Part shown: positions 1 through 8,382 of the stretch, in pieces | Layout of the letters: every line of letters starts with the position of its first letter | Position numbering within the stretch: position 1 is the first letter of the stretch | Assembly (NCBI GenBank): GCA_963729075.1 | Contig: CAVSMU010000003.1 | Span: 358,959 to 422,958 of the forward strand | Length of the DNA stretch: 64,000 nucleotides | Direction of reading: 5' to 3' | Origin: WHSW01 sp963729075 | GTDB lineage: Bacteria; Actinomycetota; Thermoleophilia; Solirubrobacterales; 70-9 | Program-made: the position numbers and the translations under genes | The notes under the pieces: model-generated | Told to the model about the DNA's origin: nothing | What the model saw: only the letters and a program-made list of their open reading frames with translations | The model's database searches: none

Positions 1-2
1 GC

Positions 3-284
3 CCCTGGATCGTGGTGTACGCCATCGGCCTCTTCACCGCCCTGCTCGCCGTCCCGTTCGCCCTGCATCGCCGGCTGGGCGGCCTGCTCGAGGCGGACGC
101 CCGCTGGGAGCGGGCGCTTCTGTGGTGGGGCGCGATCGCGATTGCGGCGCTCGCCGTCGGTCTGCTCCTCGGCCTGCCATCGGGGTTCGCCTCGGACTCG
201 CTCGCGGGATCGGTCGGCCTGGTCACCTGCGTCGAGGCGGGGCTCGTGCTCGGGACGCTCGCGATTTGGCTGCTATCGGGCTGA
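3..284 (+). CDS. C-terminal part of an integral membrane protein (cut by the window edge)
   Basis: The frame is open from the first bases of the window and ends at TGA, so this is the tail of a longer gene. The visible 93 residues hold about three hydrophobic stretches (VYAIGLFTALLAV, WWGAIAIAALAVGLLLGL, GLVTCVEAGLVLGTLAIWLL), consistent with a polytopic membrane protein. No motif identifies a family. GTG codons at 12 and 15 are probably internal valines, because the residues before them (PWI) continue the same frame. Confidence 0.55.
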   Translation, partial: PWIVVYAIGLFTALLAVPFALHRRLGGLLEADARWERALLWWGAIAIAALAVGLLLGLPSGFASDSLAGSVGLVTCVEAGLVLGTLAIWLLSG

Positions 285-306
285 TCCTCCGGGCGACGCG
301 CTAGAT

Positions 307-320
307 TGACTGGTCAGTCA
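307..320. promoter_or_regulatory. Perfect inverted repeat, candidate TetR operator
   Basis: TGACTG-GT-CAGTCA is a perfect 6-bp inverted repeat with a 2-bp spacer, 23 bp before the amidase start. TGAnTG-type half-sites are common for FadR-like TetR repressors. The second gene of the operon encodes a TetR protein, so autoregulation is a natural inference. A Shine-Dalgarno (GGAGGG) follows at about 331. Confidence 0.5.
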
Positions 321-343
321 GGGCGCCTCTGGAGGGATCGCCG

Positions 344-1180
344 ATGCGCGTAGCCGCCGTCCAGCTCAACTCGACGAACGACAAGGACCGGAACCTCGAA
401 ACCGCGCGCCGGCTGGTTCGCGAGGCGGCCGCCGCAGGCGCCGAGCTCGTCGCCCTGCCGGAGAAGTGGAACCTGCTCGCGCCGCCCGCCGAGCTCGAGG
501 CCGGCGCAGAGGAGCTCGAGGGCGGGGTCTCGACCGAGGCGGCTCGCGGCTGGGCCCGCGAGCACGGCATCCACGTCCTCGCGGGAAGCATCGGCGAGCG
601 GGTCGCCGGCGCGGACCGGCTGTTCAACACCTCGGCGCTGATCGATCCGTCTGGTGGGCTGATCGCCGTCTACCGCAAGATCCACATGTTCGACGTCGAG
701 GTCGGCGGCGTCACCTACCGCGAGTCCGAGGCCGAGCAGCCCGGCGACGAGATCGTCACCGCCGCGGCTGGCGCCGTCGAGGTCGGGCTCAGCGTCTGTT
801 ACGACCTGCGGTTCCCCGAGCTGTATCGGATCCTCGCGGTCCGGGGCGCGCGGTTGATCACGGTGCCGTCCGCGTTCACGCTCGCCACCGGCCGCGATCA
901 CTGGGAGGTCCTGCTGCGGGCACGCGCGATCGAGAACCAGGCGTTCGTGCTCGCGCCGAACCAGGTCGGGGAGGCGCCGCCGCACTACGTGTCCTACGGC
1001 CGTTCGATGATCGTCGATCCATGGGGGGTCGTGCTCGCCCAGGCCGCAGACCGCGAGGGGGTGATCGTCGCCGACTTGGATCTCGAGCGCCAGGCGGCGA
1101 TCCGCGAGTCGCTGCCGTCGCTGGCCAACCGGCGCCCCGCGGCATACCGCTGGCCGGACCTGTCGGGGGTCGGCTCGTGA
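344..1180 (+). CDS. Carbon-nitrogen hydrolase, nitrilase superfamily (Nit1/deaminated-glutathione amidase-like)
   Basis: A cytoplasmic amidase of the nitrilase superfamily, 278 aa, which is the usual single-domain length. The catalytic triad is visible: Glu in LPEKWN (about residue 42), Lys in YRKIHMFDVEV (about 110), and the nucleophilic Cys in SVCYDLRFPELYR (about 153). The YDLRFPELYR motif fits the Nit1/NitFhit branch, whose members hydrolyse omega-amides such as deaminated glutathione; the substrate here is inferred. The ATG at 344 is supported by GGAGGG about 10 nt upstream. The TGA stop shares one base with the start of the TetR gene, so the two are probably co-transcribed behind the palindrome at 307-320. 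Confidence 0.85.
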   Translation: MRVAAVQLNSTNDKDRNLETARRLVREAAAAGAELVALPEKWNLLAPPAELEAGAEELEGGVSTEAARGWAREHGIHVLAGSIGERVAGADRLFNTSALIDPSGGLIAVYRKIHMFDVEVGGVTYRESEAEQPGDEIVTAAAGAVEVGLSVCYDLRFPELYRILAVRGARLITVPSAFTLATGRDHWEVLLRARAIENQAFVLAPNQVGEAPPHYVSYGRSMIVDPWGVVLAQAADREGVIVADLDLERQAAIRESLPSLANRRPAAYRWPDLSGVGS

Positions 1181-1797
1181 TGGCGAAGGCGCCCCCGGTG
1201 GATCGCCGGCGCCAGATCCTCGATGCCGCGATCCGCGTGTTCGCCCGGCAGGGCTTTCACGCCTGCCGAGTCTCCGACATCGCGCGGGAGGCGGGGGTCG
1301 CCTACGGGCTCGTCTACCACTACTTCAACTCGAAGGACCAGGTCCTCAACGAGCTCTTCGTCGAGCGCTGGTCGCTGCTGCTGGCGGCGATCGAGGAGGT
1401 CGACTCCCGGCCGATCCCGCCGCGGGAGAAGCTCGACGCGGTCGCCGGCTTCATCATCGACTCCTACCGCCACGACCCGGAGCTCATGAAGGTGATCATC
1501 GTCGAGGTGACCCGGGCCGCGAACTCGTTCGGGCGGACCCACCTCCCGGAGATCAGCCAGGCCTACGACCTGATCGCGAAGATCGTCCGCGACGCGCAGG
1601 CGGCAGGCGATTTTCGCGACGACGTCGATCCGACGTTCGCGTCGATGTGGTTCTACGGCGCGATCGAGCAGCTGCTCTCCGGCTGGGTGTTCGAGCTGAT
1701 CCCCGGCGGCGAGCAGGACTTCGAGCGCGCCCGTGTGATGGTCGTGGACACGATCTGCGGCGGGCTCGAGCAGGGCGCTTCGAACGGCGGCACTTGA
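1180..1797 (+). CDS. TetR/AcrR family transcriptional regulator (FadR-like)
   Basis: 205 aa. The N-terminus (RRRQILDAAIRVFARQGF) and the helix-turn-helix ending in GLVYHYFNSKDQVLNELF are diagnostic for TetR regulators. The C-terminal domain (ERWSLLL, a TRAANSFGR stretch, AIEQLLSGWVF) resembles the FadR-type ligand-binding domain that senses acyl-CoA in Bacillus and Thermus; this ligand is inferred from resemblance only. The ATG at 1180 overlaps the amidase stop by one base (TGATG). The palindrome at 307-320 is the best candidate for its operator. Confidence 0.85.
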   Translation: MAKAPPVDRRRQILDAAIRVFARQGFHACRVSDIAREAGVAYGLVYHYFNSKDQVLNELFVERWSLLLAAIEEVDSRPIPPREKLDAVAGFIIDSYRHDPELMKVIIVEVTRAANSFGRTHLPEISQAYDLIAKIVRDAQAAGDFRDDVDPTFASMWFYGAIEQLLSGWVFELIPGGEQDFERARVMVVDTICGGLEQGASNGGT

Positions 1798-1855
1798 CCC
1801 GCGCGCGGGATGGTTTACTGCCCGGGTTGCGCCGGGTAGACGGCGAACGCATTCG

Positions 1856-1990
1856 ATGAACAACGAGATCGTCAAGCGACTCATGTGGACCGGCCTCGTC
1901 GCCGGCGTCGGCGCCCTGGCGAGCGTGGTCTCGATGCGGATCTCGACGCTCATCTGGCAGCGCGTCTTCGGGGAGGACCCACCCGAGTGA
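1856..1990 (+). CDS. Small DUF4235-like membrane protein
   Basis: 44 aa, too short for most gene finders. One hydrophobic segment (WTGLVAGVGALASVVSMRI) is followed by an IWQRVFGEDPPE tail that resembles the C-terminus of DUF4235 proteins (W..vtG..PP). The stop TGA overlaps the GTG start of the next gene (GTGA), implying translational coupling. The order DUF4235-like, holin-like DUF1469, DUF3618 recurs in actinobacteria as an envelope-associated trio of unknown role. Confidence 0.6.
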   Translation: MNNEIVKRLMWTGLVAGVGALASVVSMRISTLIWQRVFGEDPPE

Positions 1991-2526
1991 GCTACGAACC
2001 GCCCCAGCGACCCGAGGAGCAGCGCTCGGTCGGCGAGATGGTCTTCGACGTCTCGGAGCGGGTCTCGACCCTGATCCGCGACGAGATCGAGCTCGCCAAG
2101 GCCGAGATCTCCGAGAAGGTGCAGTGGCTGCTCCGCGGCGGGGTGGTCGGGATCGTCGCCGGCACGTTCGCCTTCCTCGGCCTGATCCTGCTCATGCACT
2201 CGATCGCATGGCTCCTCAACGACCTGTTCTTCGGCGACCACTTCTGGATCGGGTTCCTGATCGAGGCGGTCGTGTTCTTCGCCACCGCCGCGATCGCCGG
2301 CTACGTCGCCTACGACGCGGTGCAGAAGGGCTCGCCGCCGACTCCGGATCTCGCGATCGAGGAGGGCAGGCGGATCAAGCAGACGCTCGAGGCCGGGACC
2401 ACGCCCGCCGCCAAGGAGCCCGTGACGCCTCCGGCCCAGCAGCCCGTGACGCCCCCGGCCCAGGAGCCTGTGACGCCCTCCAGCCAGCAGCCTGTTACGC
2501 CCTCGCCCCAGGAGCCCGCGCCCTGA
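1987..2526 (+). CDS. Phage holin superfamily III-like (DUF1469) membrane protein
   Basis: 179 aa starting at GTG 1987, which overlaps the previous stop. An amphipathic helix (SVGEMVFDVSERVSTLIRDE) is followed by two transmembrane segments (GVVGIVAGTFAFLGLILLMH and GFLIEAVVFFATAAIAGYVAY), the pattern of Actinobacteriophage holin-III/DUF1469 proteins. These are chromosomal membrane proteins of unknown function, not necessarily phage. The tail carries four 8-residue repeats of the type PVTPPAQE. It is coupled to the next gene by a CTGA overlap. Confidence 0.75.
   Translation: MSYEPPQRPEEQRSVGEMVFDVSERVSTLIRDEIELAKAEISEKVQWLLRGGVVGIVAGTFAFLGLILLMHSIAWLLNDLFFGDHFWIGFLIEAVVFFATAAIAGYVAYDAVQKGSPPTPDLAIEEGRRIKQTLEAGTTPAAKEPVTPPAQQPVTPPAQEPVTPSSQQPVTPSPQEPAP
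2419..2514 (+). repeat. Four tandem 24-bp repeats encoding PVTPxxQ(Q/E)
   Basis: Four in-frame copies encode PVTPPAQQ, PVTPPAQE, PVTPSSQQ and PVTPSPQE. They form a Pro/Thr-rich, presumably disordered C-terminal tail on the holin-like protein. The copies differ at third positions, so they are not a very recent slippage product. Confidence 0.8.
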
Positions 2527-3086
2527 ACAGCGAGCCGGAGATCTACAGCGGCGCCGGGGAACCGGTCGCTCAGCCTGCCTCCGGCCCCCCGGGTCGCAGC
2601 TCGGCACAGATCCGGGCCGACGTCGAGCGCCAGCGCGAGGAGCTCTCGCACTCGGTCGAGGCGCTGCGTGGGCGGGTCACCGAGCTCACCGACTGGCGGC
2701 GCCAGGTGCGCGAGCACCGCAGCGAGCTGATCATCGGCGCAGCGGTCCTCGGGTTCGCCGTCGGGGGCCTGATCGCGCTGCGCCGCCGCCGGCTAGCGCG
2801 GAGCCGTACTACCCGGACGGCCGTTCCCAGACCTCGGAGCCGAGGCCGCCGAAGCCGAGCAGGCCGGGCCCGATGTGCGCGCCGATCACGGGCCCGATCT
2901 CCGAGACGAAGACCGGGTCGGAGCCGAAGACCTGACGGCACTCGTCCACCAACCCGCGAGCGGCGTCGGGATCGTGGATGTGCTGGACGACCCAGGCGCC
3001 CGCGCCGTCGTTCTTGCGCTCGTGCGCGAACTCGACCATCCGCTCGAAAGCGCGCCGGCGGGTGCGGACCCGCTCGATCGGCGTGA
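2523..3086 (+). CDS. DUF3618 domain protein, probable CTG start, doubtful 3' end
   Basis: The N-terminal part reads RSSAQIRADVERQREELSHS, then VEALRGRVTELTDWRRQVREH, then a single TM segment (LIIGAAVLGFAVGGLIAL) and RRRRLA: a complete DUF3618 protein. No ATG, GTG or TTG lies ahead of the domain in this frame; the only codon placed as a start is CTG at 2523, which overlaps the upstream stop as CTGA. After the TM segment the frame runs on as Arg-rich sequence, antisense to degV, to 3086. A one-base shift would give TAG at 2794-2796, directly after the domain, so the extension is probably spurious or the result of an indel. Confidence 0.5.
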   Translation: MNSEPEIYSGAGEPVAQPASGPPGRSSAQIRADVERQREELSHSVEALRGRVTELTDWRRQVREHRSELIIGAAVLGFAVGGLIALRRRRLARSRTTRTAVPRPRSRGRRSRAGRARCARRSRARSPRRRPGRSRRPDGTRPPTRERRRDRGCAGRPRRPRRRSCARARTRPSARKRAGGCGPARSA

Positions 3087-3708
3087 TCTCCTCCTCCAGC
3101 GTGAGGATCGGCTTGATCTGCAATGCCGAGCCGAGTAGGGCCTGGGCGGCGCCGATTCGCCCGCCCTTGCGCAGGTACTCGAGGGTGTCGATCGCGAACC
3201 ACATGCGCAGGGTCTCGCGGGCGCGCTCCGCCGCCTGCGCAGCCTCGGCGCCGTTCGCTCCCGCCGCGGCCGCGCGCGCCGCGATCAGAGCCATCAGCCC
3301 CTGGCCGCCGCATCCCGAGCGACTGTCGATCACCTCGATCCGCTCGCCGCCCTTGCGGTCGTCGATCAGCTTCTGGCGCGCCTGCCGGGCGGAGGTGCAG
3401 GTGCCCGAGATTCCGCTCGAGATATGGATGGAGACCACCTCCTTGCCCGCGGCGAGCAGCGGCTCGTAGACCGAGACGAAATCGCCGACCGAAGGCTGCG
3501 AGGTCGTCGCCCCCTGCTCGCTTCGCCGCAGCCGCTCGTAGAAGTCGTTATAGGCCTCGGCGTGGATCTCGCTCTCGGGCAGCTGTTCGCCGTCGAGGGT
3601 GACGTAGAGGCTCACCCGGTGGATCCCGTGCTCGGCGATCAGCTCCTCGGGCAGATAGGCGGTGGTGTCGGTGACGACCTCGGCGCTCACGCCCACGGTT
3701 CTTATCAC
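2809..3708 (-). CDS. degV: DegV family fatty-acid-binding protein
   Basis: About 299 aa. The start VVTDTTAYLP, the SLYVTLDGE stretch, TSQPSVGDF, the ISSGISGTCTSARQA motif and IEVIDSRSGCGGQGL are the ordered signatures of DegV (EDD fold) proteins, which bind fatty acids and present them to fatty-acid kinase FakA in Firmicutes. No fakA lies in this window. The GTG at 3708 gives the full N-terminus; GTG codons at 3696 and 3690 are alternatives. It is divergent from the epimerase gene, with only 17 bp between the starts. Confidence 0.85.
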   Translation of the reverse strand: MIRTVGVSAEVVTDTTAYLPEELIAEHGIHRVSLYVTLDGEQLPESEIHAEAYNDFYERLRRSEQGATTSQPSVGDFVSVYEPLLAAGKEVVSIHISSGISGTCTSARQARQKLIDDRKGGERIEVIDSRSGCGGQGLMALIAARAAAAGANGAEAAQAAERARETLRMWFAIDTLEYLRKGGRIGAAQALLGSALQIKPILTLEEEITPIERVRTRRRAFERMVEFAHERKNDGAGAWVVQHIHDPDAARGLVDECRQVFGSDPVFVSEIGPVIGAHIGPGLLGFGGLGSEVWERPSG

Positions 3709-3711
3709 TCG

Positions 3712-3717
3712 TAGGAT
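3712..3717 (+). promoter_or_regulatory. Candidate -10 element of a leaderless promoter (epimerase)
   Basis: TAGGAT lies 8 nt before the ATG at 3726. No Shine-Dalgarno is present in the gap, so transcription would begin at or next to the start codon. The same TANNNT arrangement recurs before many genes in the window. Confidence 0.4.
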
Positions 3718-3725
3718 CCGCCCGA

Positions 3726-4781
3726 ATGGCGAAGACCCTGGTCACAGGCGCGAGCGGGTTCCTCGGCTCGCATCTCGCGCACGCGCTCGCCGAGCGCGGC
3801 GACGAGCTCCGACTGCTCGCTCGGCGCAGCTCGAATCTCGACCCGGTGGGCGGGCTCGAGTTCGAGCGCGCGACCGGCGACGTCACGGACCGCCGCGCGG
3901 TCCGGAGGGCCATGGACGGCGTCTCGCGGGTATTTCACGTCGCCGGGCGAACATCGCTCCGCGCCCGTGATCGCGAGGCGGTGTTCGCCGCCAACCTGCG
4001 CGGGGCGCGGATCGTCTTCGAGGAGGCGCTGAACGCGGAGGTCGAGCGCGTCGTTCACACCTCGACCGTCGGGGCGATCGGGGTCGCGAAGCCGAAGAGC
4101 ACCGCCGACGAGACGACGCCGTTCGAGATCGGGCACCTCGGATTCGCCTACGTCAACTCCAAGCACGAGGCGGAGCTGGAGGCCTTCCGGCTGGCCGCCC
4201 ACGGCCTCCCGGTGGTGATCGTCAACCCGACCTTCGCGCTCGGCCCCGACGACCCGACCGGCACGTCGATGGGCCTCGTGCGCCGCTTCATGCTCGGCCG
4301 CATCCCCGCCTACGTCGACGGCGCGCTCAACATCGTCGACGTGCGCGATGTCGCCGCGGGGCACCTGCTCGCGGACGAGAAGGGCGAGGTCGGTGAGCGC
4401 TACATCCTCGGCGGGCGCAACTTCACGCTCGACCGCCTGTTTGCCGACCTGGCACGGATCTCCGGCGTCAGCCCGCCGCCGCTGAAGCTGCCGGGGCCGA
4501 TCGCGCTCGCGGGCGTGCAGGCCGCGCGGCTGGCGCGGCTGCCGTTGCCGGTGATCGGCGACGAGGTCCGTTCGGCCACCCTGTGGTGGACGTACCGCAA
4601 CACGAAGGCGCGGCGCGAGCTCGGCTTTCGGCCGCGCCCGCACGAGCAGACGCTCGAGGACGCGGTCGCCTGGCAGCGCGAGCAGCTCGGTGGCCGCGCG
4701 CCCGCCGGAGGACCGCAGCGGCTCGCGCTGCGCGCGGCGGGCCGGCTCGTGCGAGCCGGCGAGCGGCTGGCCGGACGATGA
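3726..4781 (+). CDS. NAD-dependent epimerase/dehydratase, extended SDR (HpnA-like)
   Basis: 351 aa. The Rossmann motif VTGASGFLGSHL is at the N-terminus, an acidic GDVTD follows the second strand, and the catalytic Tyr-Lys pair appears as YVNSK (about residue 142). Overall the sequence resembles hopanoid-associated sugar epimerase HpnA and dihydroflavonol-4-reductase-type SDRs. The oxidised-ceramide reductase of Caulobacter sphingolipid synthesis is also an epimerase-family SDR, so a link to the 35-kb locus is possible but speculative. The last codon overlaps the next gene (ATGA). Confidence 0.75.
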   Translation: MAKTLVTGASGFLGSHLAHALAERGDELRLLARRSSNLDPVGGLEFERATGDVTDRRAVRRAMDGVSRVFHVAGRTSLRARDREAVFAANLRGARIVFEEALNAEVERVVHTSTVGAIGVAKPKSTADETTPFEIGHLGFAYVNSKHEAELEAFRLAAHGLPVVIVNPTFALGPDDPTGTSMGLVRRFMLGRIPAYVDGALNIVDVRDVAAGHLLADEKGEVGERYILGGRNFTLDRLFADLARISGVSPPPLKLPGPIALAGVQAARLARLPLPVIGDEVRSATLWWTYRNTKARRELGFRPRPHEQTLEDAVAWQREQLGGRAPAGGPQRLALRAAGRLVRAGERLAGR

Positions 4782-5062
4782 AGCGGGTGCTCTACCGGTG
4801 CCCGACGCCCACCAACGTGCTCTGCCCGTGCGGGGCCGTGGCGCGGCGCCTGCGAAGGCTCGAGCTCGAGCACGCGACGGAGCGGGTGCCCTATCGGCGC
4901 ACGCGCCGCCCGGAGATCGAGGAGCTCACGCGGCAGCGTCGCGTGCCCGTGCTGGTGGACGGCGACGAGGTGATCTACGACTCGAAGCGAATCCTGCAGT
5001 ATCTCGACTGGAAGTACCGCACCCGCAAGCCCGCATCGCAGCGCGGAGAACCGGATTCCTAG
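4778..5062 (+). CDS. Glutaredoxin/glutathione S-transferase N-terminal domain protein
   Basis: 94 aa with only a thioredoxin-fold GST-N domain: MKRVLYRCPTPTNVLCPCG at the N-terminus, RRVPVLVDGDEVIYDS as the cis-Pro and gamma-site region, and ILQYLDWKY at the end. The CPTP and CPCG cysteines are not in the exact CPYC position of classical glutaredoxins, so the redox role is uncertain. The ATG at 4778 overlaps the epimerase stop (ATGA), suggesting co-translation with it. Confidence 0.7.
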   Translation: MKRVLYRCPTPTNVLCPCGAVARRLRRLELEHATERVPYRRTRRPEIEELTRQRRVPVLVDGDEVIYDSKRILQYLDWKYRTRKPASQRGEPDS

Positions 5063-5084
5063 CCGACGACGCTGAGCGAACCAC

Positions 5085-5090
5085 TATTAT
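5085..5090 (+). promoter_or_regulatory. Candidate -10 element upstream of erpA
   Basis: TATTAT is 9 nt before the ATG of the ErpA-like gene. There is no clear Shine-Dalgarno between them and no convincing -35 box. It would give a transcript with essentially no leader. Confidence 0.4.
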
Positions 5091-5099
5091 CCAAGGCGC

Positions 5100-5468
5100 A
5101 TGGAAACTCCTGAGACGGCAGTCAGGGTCACCGACAGGGCCGCGGAGAAGATCCGCGACCTCGTCGCCGCGAACGAGACCGAGCAGGCGCTGCGGGTCGC
5201 GGTGCGCGGCGGCGGTTGCTCCGGGTTCCAGTACGCGCTTGCCCTGGACGCCGCCAAGGAAGACGACCACGTGTTCGAGCACAACGGCGTCGCGGTGATC
5301 GTCGACAAGGTCAGCATGCAGTTCGTCTTCGACTCCGAGGTCGACTACGTCGACGGCCTCCAGGGGGCCGGGTTCACCGTCAACAACCCGAACGTGGTCG
5401 CGGCATGCGGCTGCGGCTCGAGCTTCCAGGTGCGCGAGGACGCGGCCGAGCAGGCTGCGACCGTCTAG
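5100..5468 (+). CDS. erpA: Iron-sulfur cluster insertion protein, ErpA/HesB/IscA family
   Basis: 122 aa A-type Fe-S carrier. The three conserved cysteines are visible: one in GGGCSGFQY (about residue 40) and two in the C-terminal CGCGSSF. The VSMQFVFDSEVDYVDGLQGAGFTVNNPN stretch is typical of the family, here cited by its ends only. It transfers [Fe-S] clusters to apo-proteins in the cytoplasm. BolA and a CGFS glutaredoxin, both Fe-S trafficking factors, lie 3 kb downstream on the other strand. Confidence 0.9.
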   Translation: METPETAVRVTDRAAEKIRDLVAANETEQALRVAVRGGGCSGFQYALALDAAKEDDHVFEHNGVAVIVDKVSMQFVFDSEVDYVDGLQGAGFTVNNPNVVAACGCGSSFQVREDAAEQAATV

Positions 5469-5474
5469 ACCTCT

Positions 5475-7373
<1,899 letters not shown>

Positions 7374-7653
7374 CCGCGCGGGGGGGCTGCCGGGTCAGGT
7401 AGGGGGGAGGGGCCGGCGAGCGGGCGTCCATAACTTCCATCAGCCGTGGGTTTCGCCCGAGCCATGGGAGTTGAGGTCGCATATCGACCCTAAGTCCCAC
7501 CGGTCGAGCGAAACGGCCGGCTCGTGCGAGTTATGGTCGGCGACGCCGCACGCCGTCCCCTACTCGACGGACCCCGGCGTCATCCAACACGAACGCCGCG
7601 GTCCGCACCGCCGCGTTCAGCGGTGAGCGCTGACCGGACGTTGGTGCGCGTCG
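7374..7653. other. Intergenic region between convergent genes
   Basis: 280 bp between the ABC-F stop and the glutaredoxin stop. I see no gene, tRNA or convincing terminator. A weak imperfect inverted repeat (AACTTCCAT near 7432 versus ATGGGAGTT near 7464) is the only structure. Confidence 0.5.
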
Positions 7654-8058
7654 CTACTCGACCTGCATCGGCGGGCTCTGCTGCGACCCGCCGGGGAGGA
7701 TCCGGTGCGCCTCGGGCGCCGCGGTGTCGGCCGGCTGCTCAACCCCGAGCAGCTCTGCGAGCTCACCAGACTCGAGCATCTCCTCGACGATGTCGCAGCC
7801 GCCGACCAGCTCGCCGTTGACGTAGAGCTGGGGGAAGGTCTGCCAGTCGTAGAGCTCCGTCGTCACCTCGCGCAGCGGCTGCAGCGCGGGGAGGACGTCG
7901 ATCGCCCCATACTCGACCCCGACCTGCTCGAGGACGCCGACGACGCGCATCGAGAAGCCGCAGCGCGGCATGTCCGGCGTTCCCTTCATGAACAGGAGCA
8001 CCGGGTTGTCGGCGATCGCCCGCTCGACCTGCTCCTTGAGCTGTGGATCAGCTGGCAT
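7654..8058 (-). CDS. grxD: Monothiol glutaredoxin (Grx4/GrxD type)
   Basis: 134 aa. The CGFS active site is present in KGTPDMPRCGFSMRVV, and WQTFPQLYVNGELVGGCDI supplies the glutathione-binding cis-Pro and GGCD motifs. CGFS glutaredoxins coordinate a bridging [2Fe-2S] cluster with glutathione and hand clusters on, often with BolA. The gene lies 29 bp after bolA. An AGGGTA (TACCCT on the coding strand) 6 nt before the ATG may also give it its own leaderless promoter. The C-terminal 25 residues are an unstructured extension beyond the usual 105-115 aa. Confidence 0.92.
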   Translation of the reverse strand: MPADPQLKEQVERAIADNPVLLFMKGTPDMPRCGFSMRVVGVLEQVGVEYGAIDVLPALQPLREVTTELYDWQTFPQLYVNGELVGGCDIVEEMLESGELAELLGVEQPADTAAPEAHRILPGGSQQSPPMQVE

Positions 8059-8064
8059 GAGCTC

Positions 8065-8070
8065 AGGGTA
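8065..8070 (-). promoter_or_regulatory. Candidate -10 element of the glutaredoxin gene
   Basis: TACCCT on the minus strand, 6 nt before the ATG at 8058, with no Shine-Dalgarno in between. It matches the recurring TANNNT leaderless pattern. Confidence 0.35.
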
Positions 8071-8087
8071 GCGAAGCGCTCCGCCGC

Positions 8088-8324
8088 TCAGTCCGACCCG
8101 AGCACCGTGGTCTCGATCGAGAGCGCGTGGATCGATCCGTCCTCGAAGCGCTCCCGGACCGCGTTGCGGATCGCGCGGTGCTGGTCGATGCGCTTCATGC
8201 TGTCGAACTGTGGGGCGGCGACGATCGCACGCAGGTGGTCCCCGCCGCCCTCGTCGAGCAGCTCGACCTCCGCGCCGGGCAGCGCCGCCTCGATCATCCG
8301 CTTGAGCTCGTCCAGGTCCGCCAC
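8088..8324 (-). CDS. bolA: BolA family protein
   Basis: 78 aa starting at GTG 8324 (VADLDELKRMIEAALPGAEV). The class II KH-like fold features are present: ALPGAEVELLDEGGGDHLRAIV, with the conserved His in GGDHLRA, and FDSMKRIDQHRAIRNAV matching the BolA consensus F.g.s.v.rHr.vy..l. BolA proteins pair with CGFS glutaredoxins through a shared [2Fe-2S] cluster, and the glutaredoxin gene is next in line. TAGACT 7 nt before the start, with no Shine-Dalgarno, suggests leaderless transcription beside the palindrome cluster. Confidence 0.9.
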   Translation of the reverse strand: MADLDELKRMIEAALPGAEVELLDEGGGDHLRAIVAAPQFDSMKRIDQHRAIRNAVRERFEDGSIHALSIETTVLGSD

Positions 8325-8331
8325 GGGTTCG

Positions 8332-8337
8332 AGTCTA
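8332..8337 (-). promoter_or_regulatory. Candidate -10 element of bolA
   Basis: TAGACT on the minus strand, 7 nt upstream of the GTG start. The nested palindromes at 8342-8382 begin 5 bp further upstream, where a -35-proximal regulator would bind. Confidence 0.4.
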
Positions 8338-8341
8338 CACA

Positions 8342-8382
8342 GTACGGATTGTCCGTACCGCTTGGTACGATATCGCCGTACC
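8342..8382. promoter_or_regulatory. Cluster of nested GTAC palindromes between bolA and the AAA ATPase
   Basis: GTACGGA-TTG-TCCGTAC (8342-8358) and GGTACG-ATATCGC-CGTACC (8364-8382) are both perfect inverted repeats. The CGTACC at 8354-8359 also pairs with GGTACG at 8364-8369 across 4 nt. The last half-site touches the GTG start of the ATPase gene. The cluster could regulate both divergent genes; the binding protein is unknown. TACGAT (8366-8371) inside it may be the ATPase -10. Confidence 0.65.

Noticed and set aside
1987..2526. Holin-like protein as a sign of prophage at 2 kb
   Set aside because: The family is a regular chromosomal member of the DUF4235/DUF1469/DUF3618 trio in actinobacteria, and no phage genes are near.
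7430..7475. Inverted repeat AACTTCCAT / ATGGGAGTT as a terminator between convergent genes
   Set aside because: A mismatch in the stem, a long loop and no T-run; too weak.
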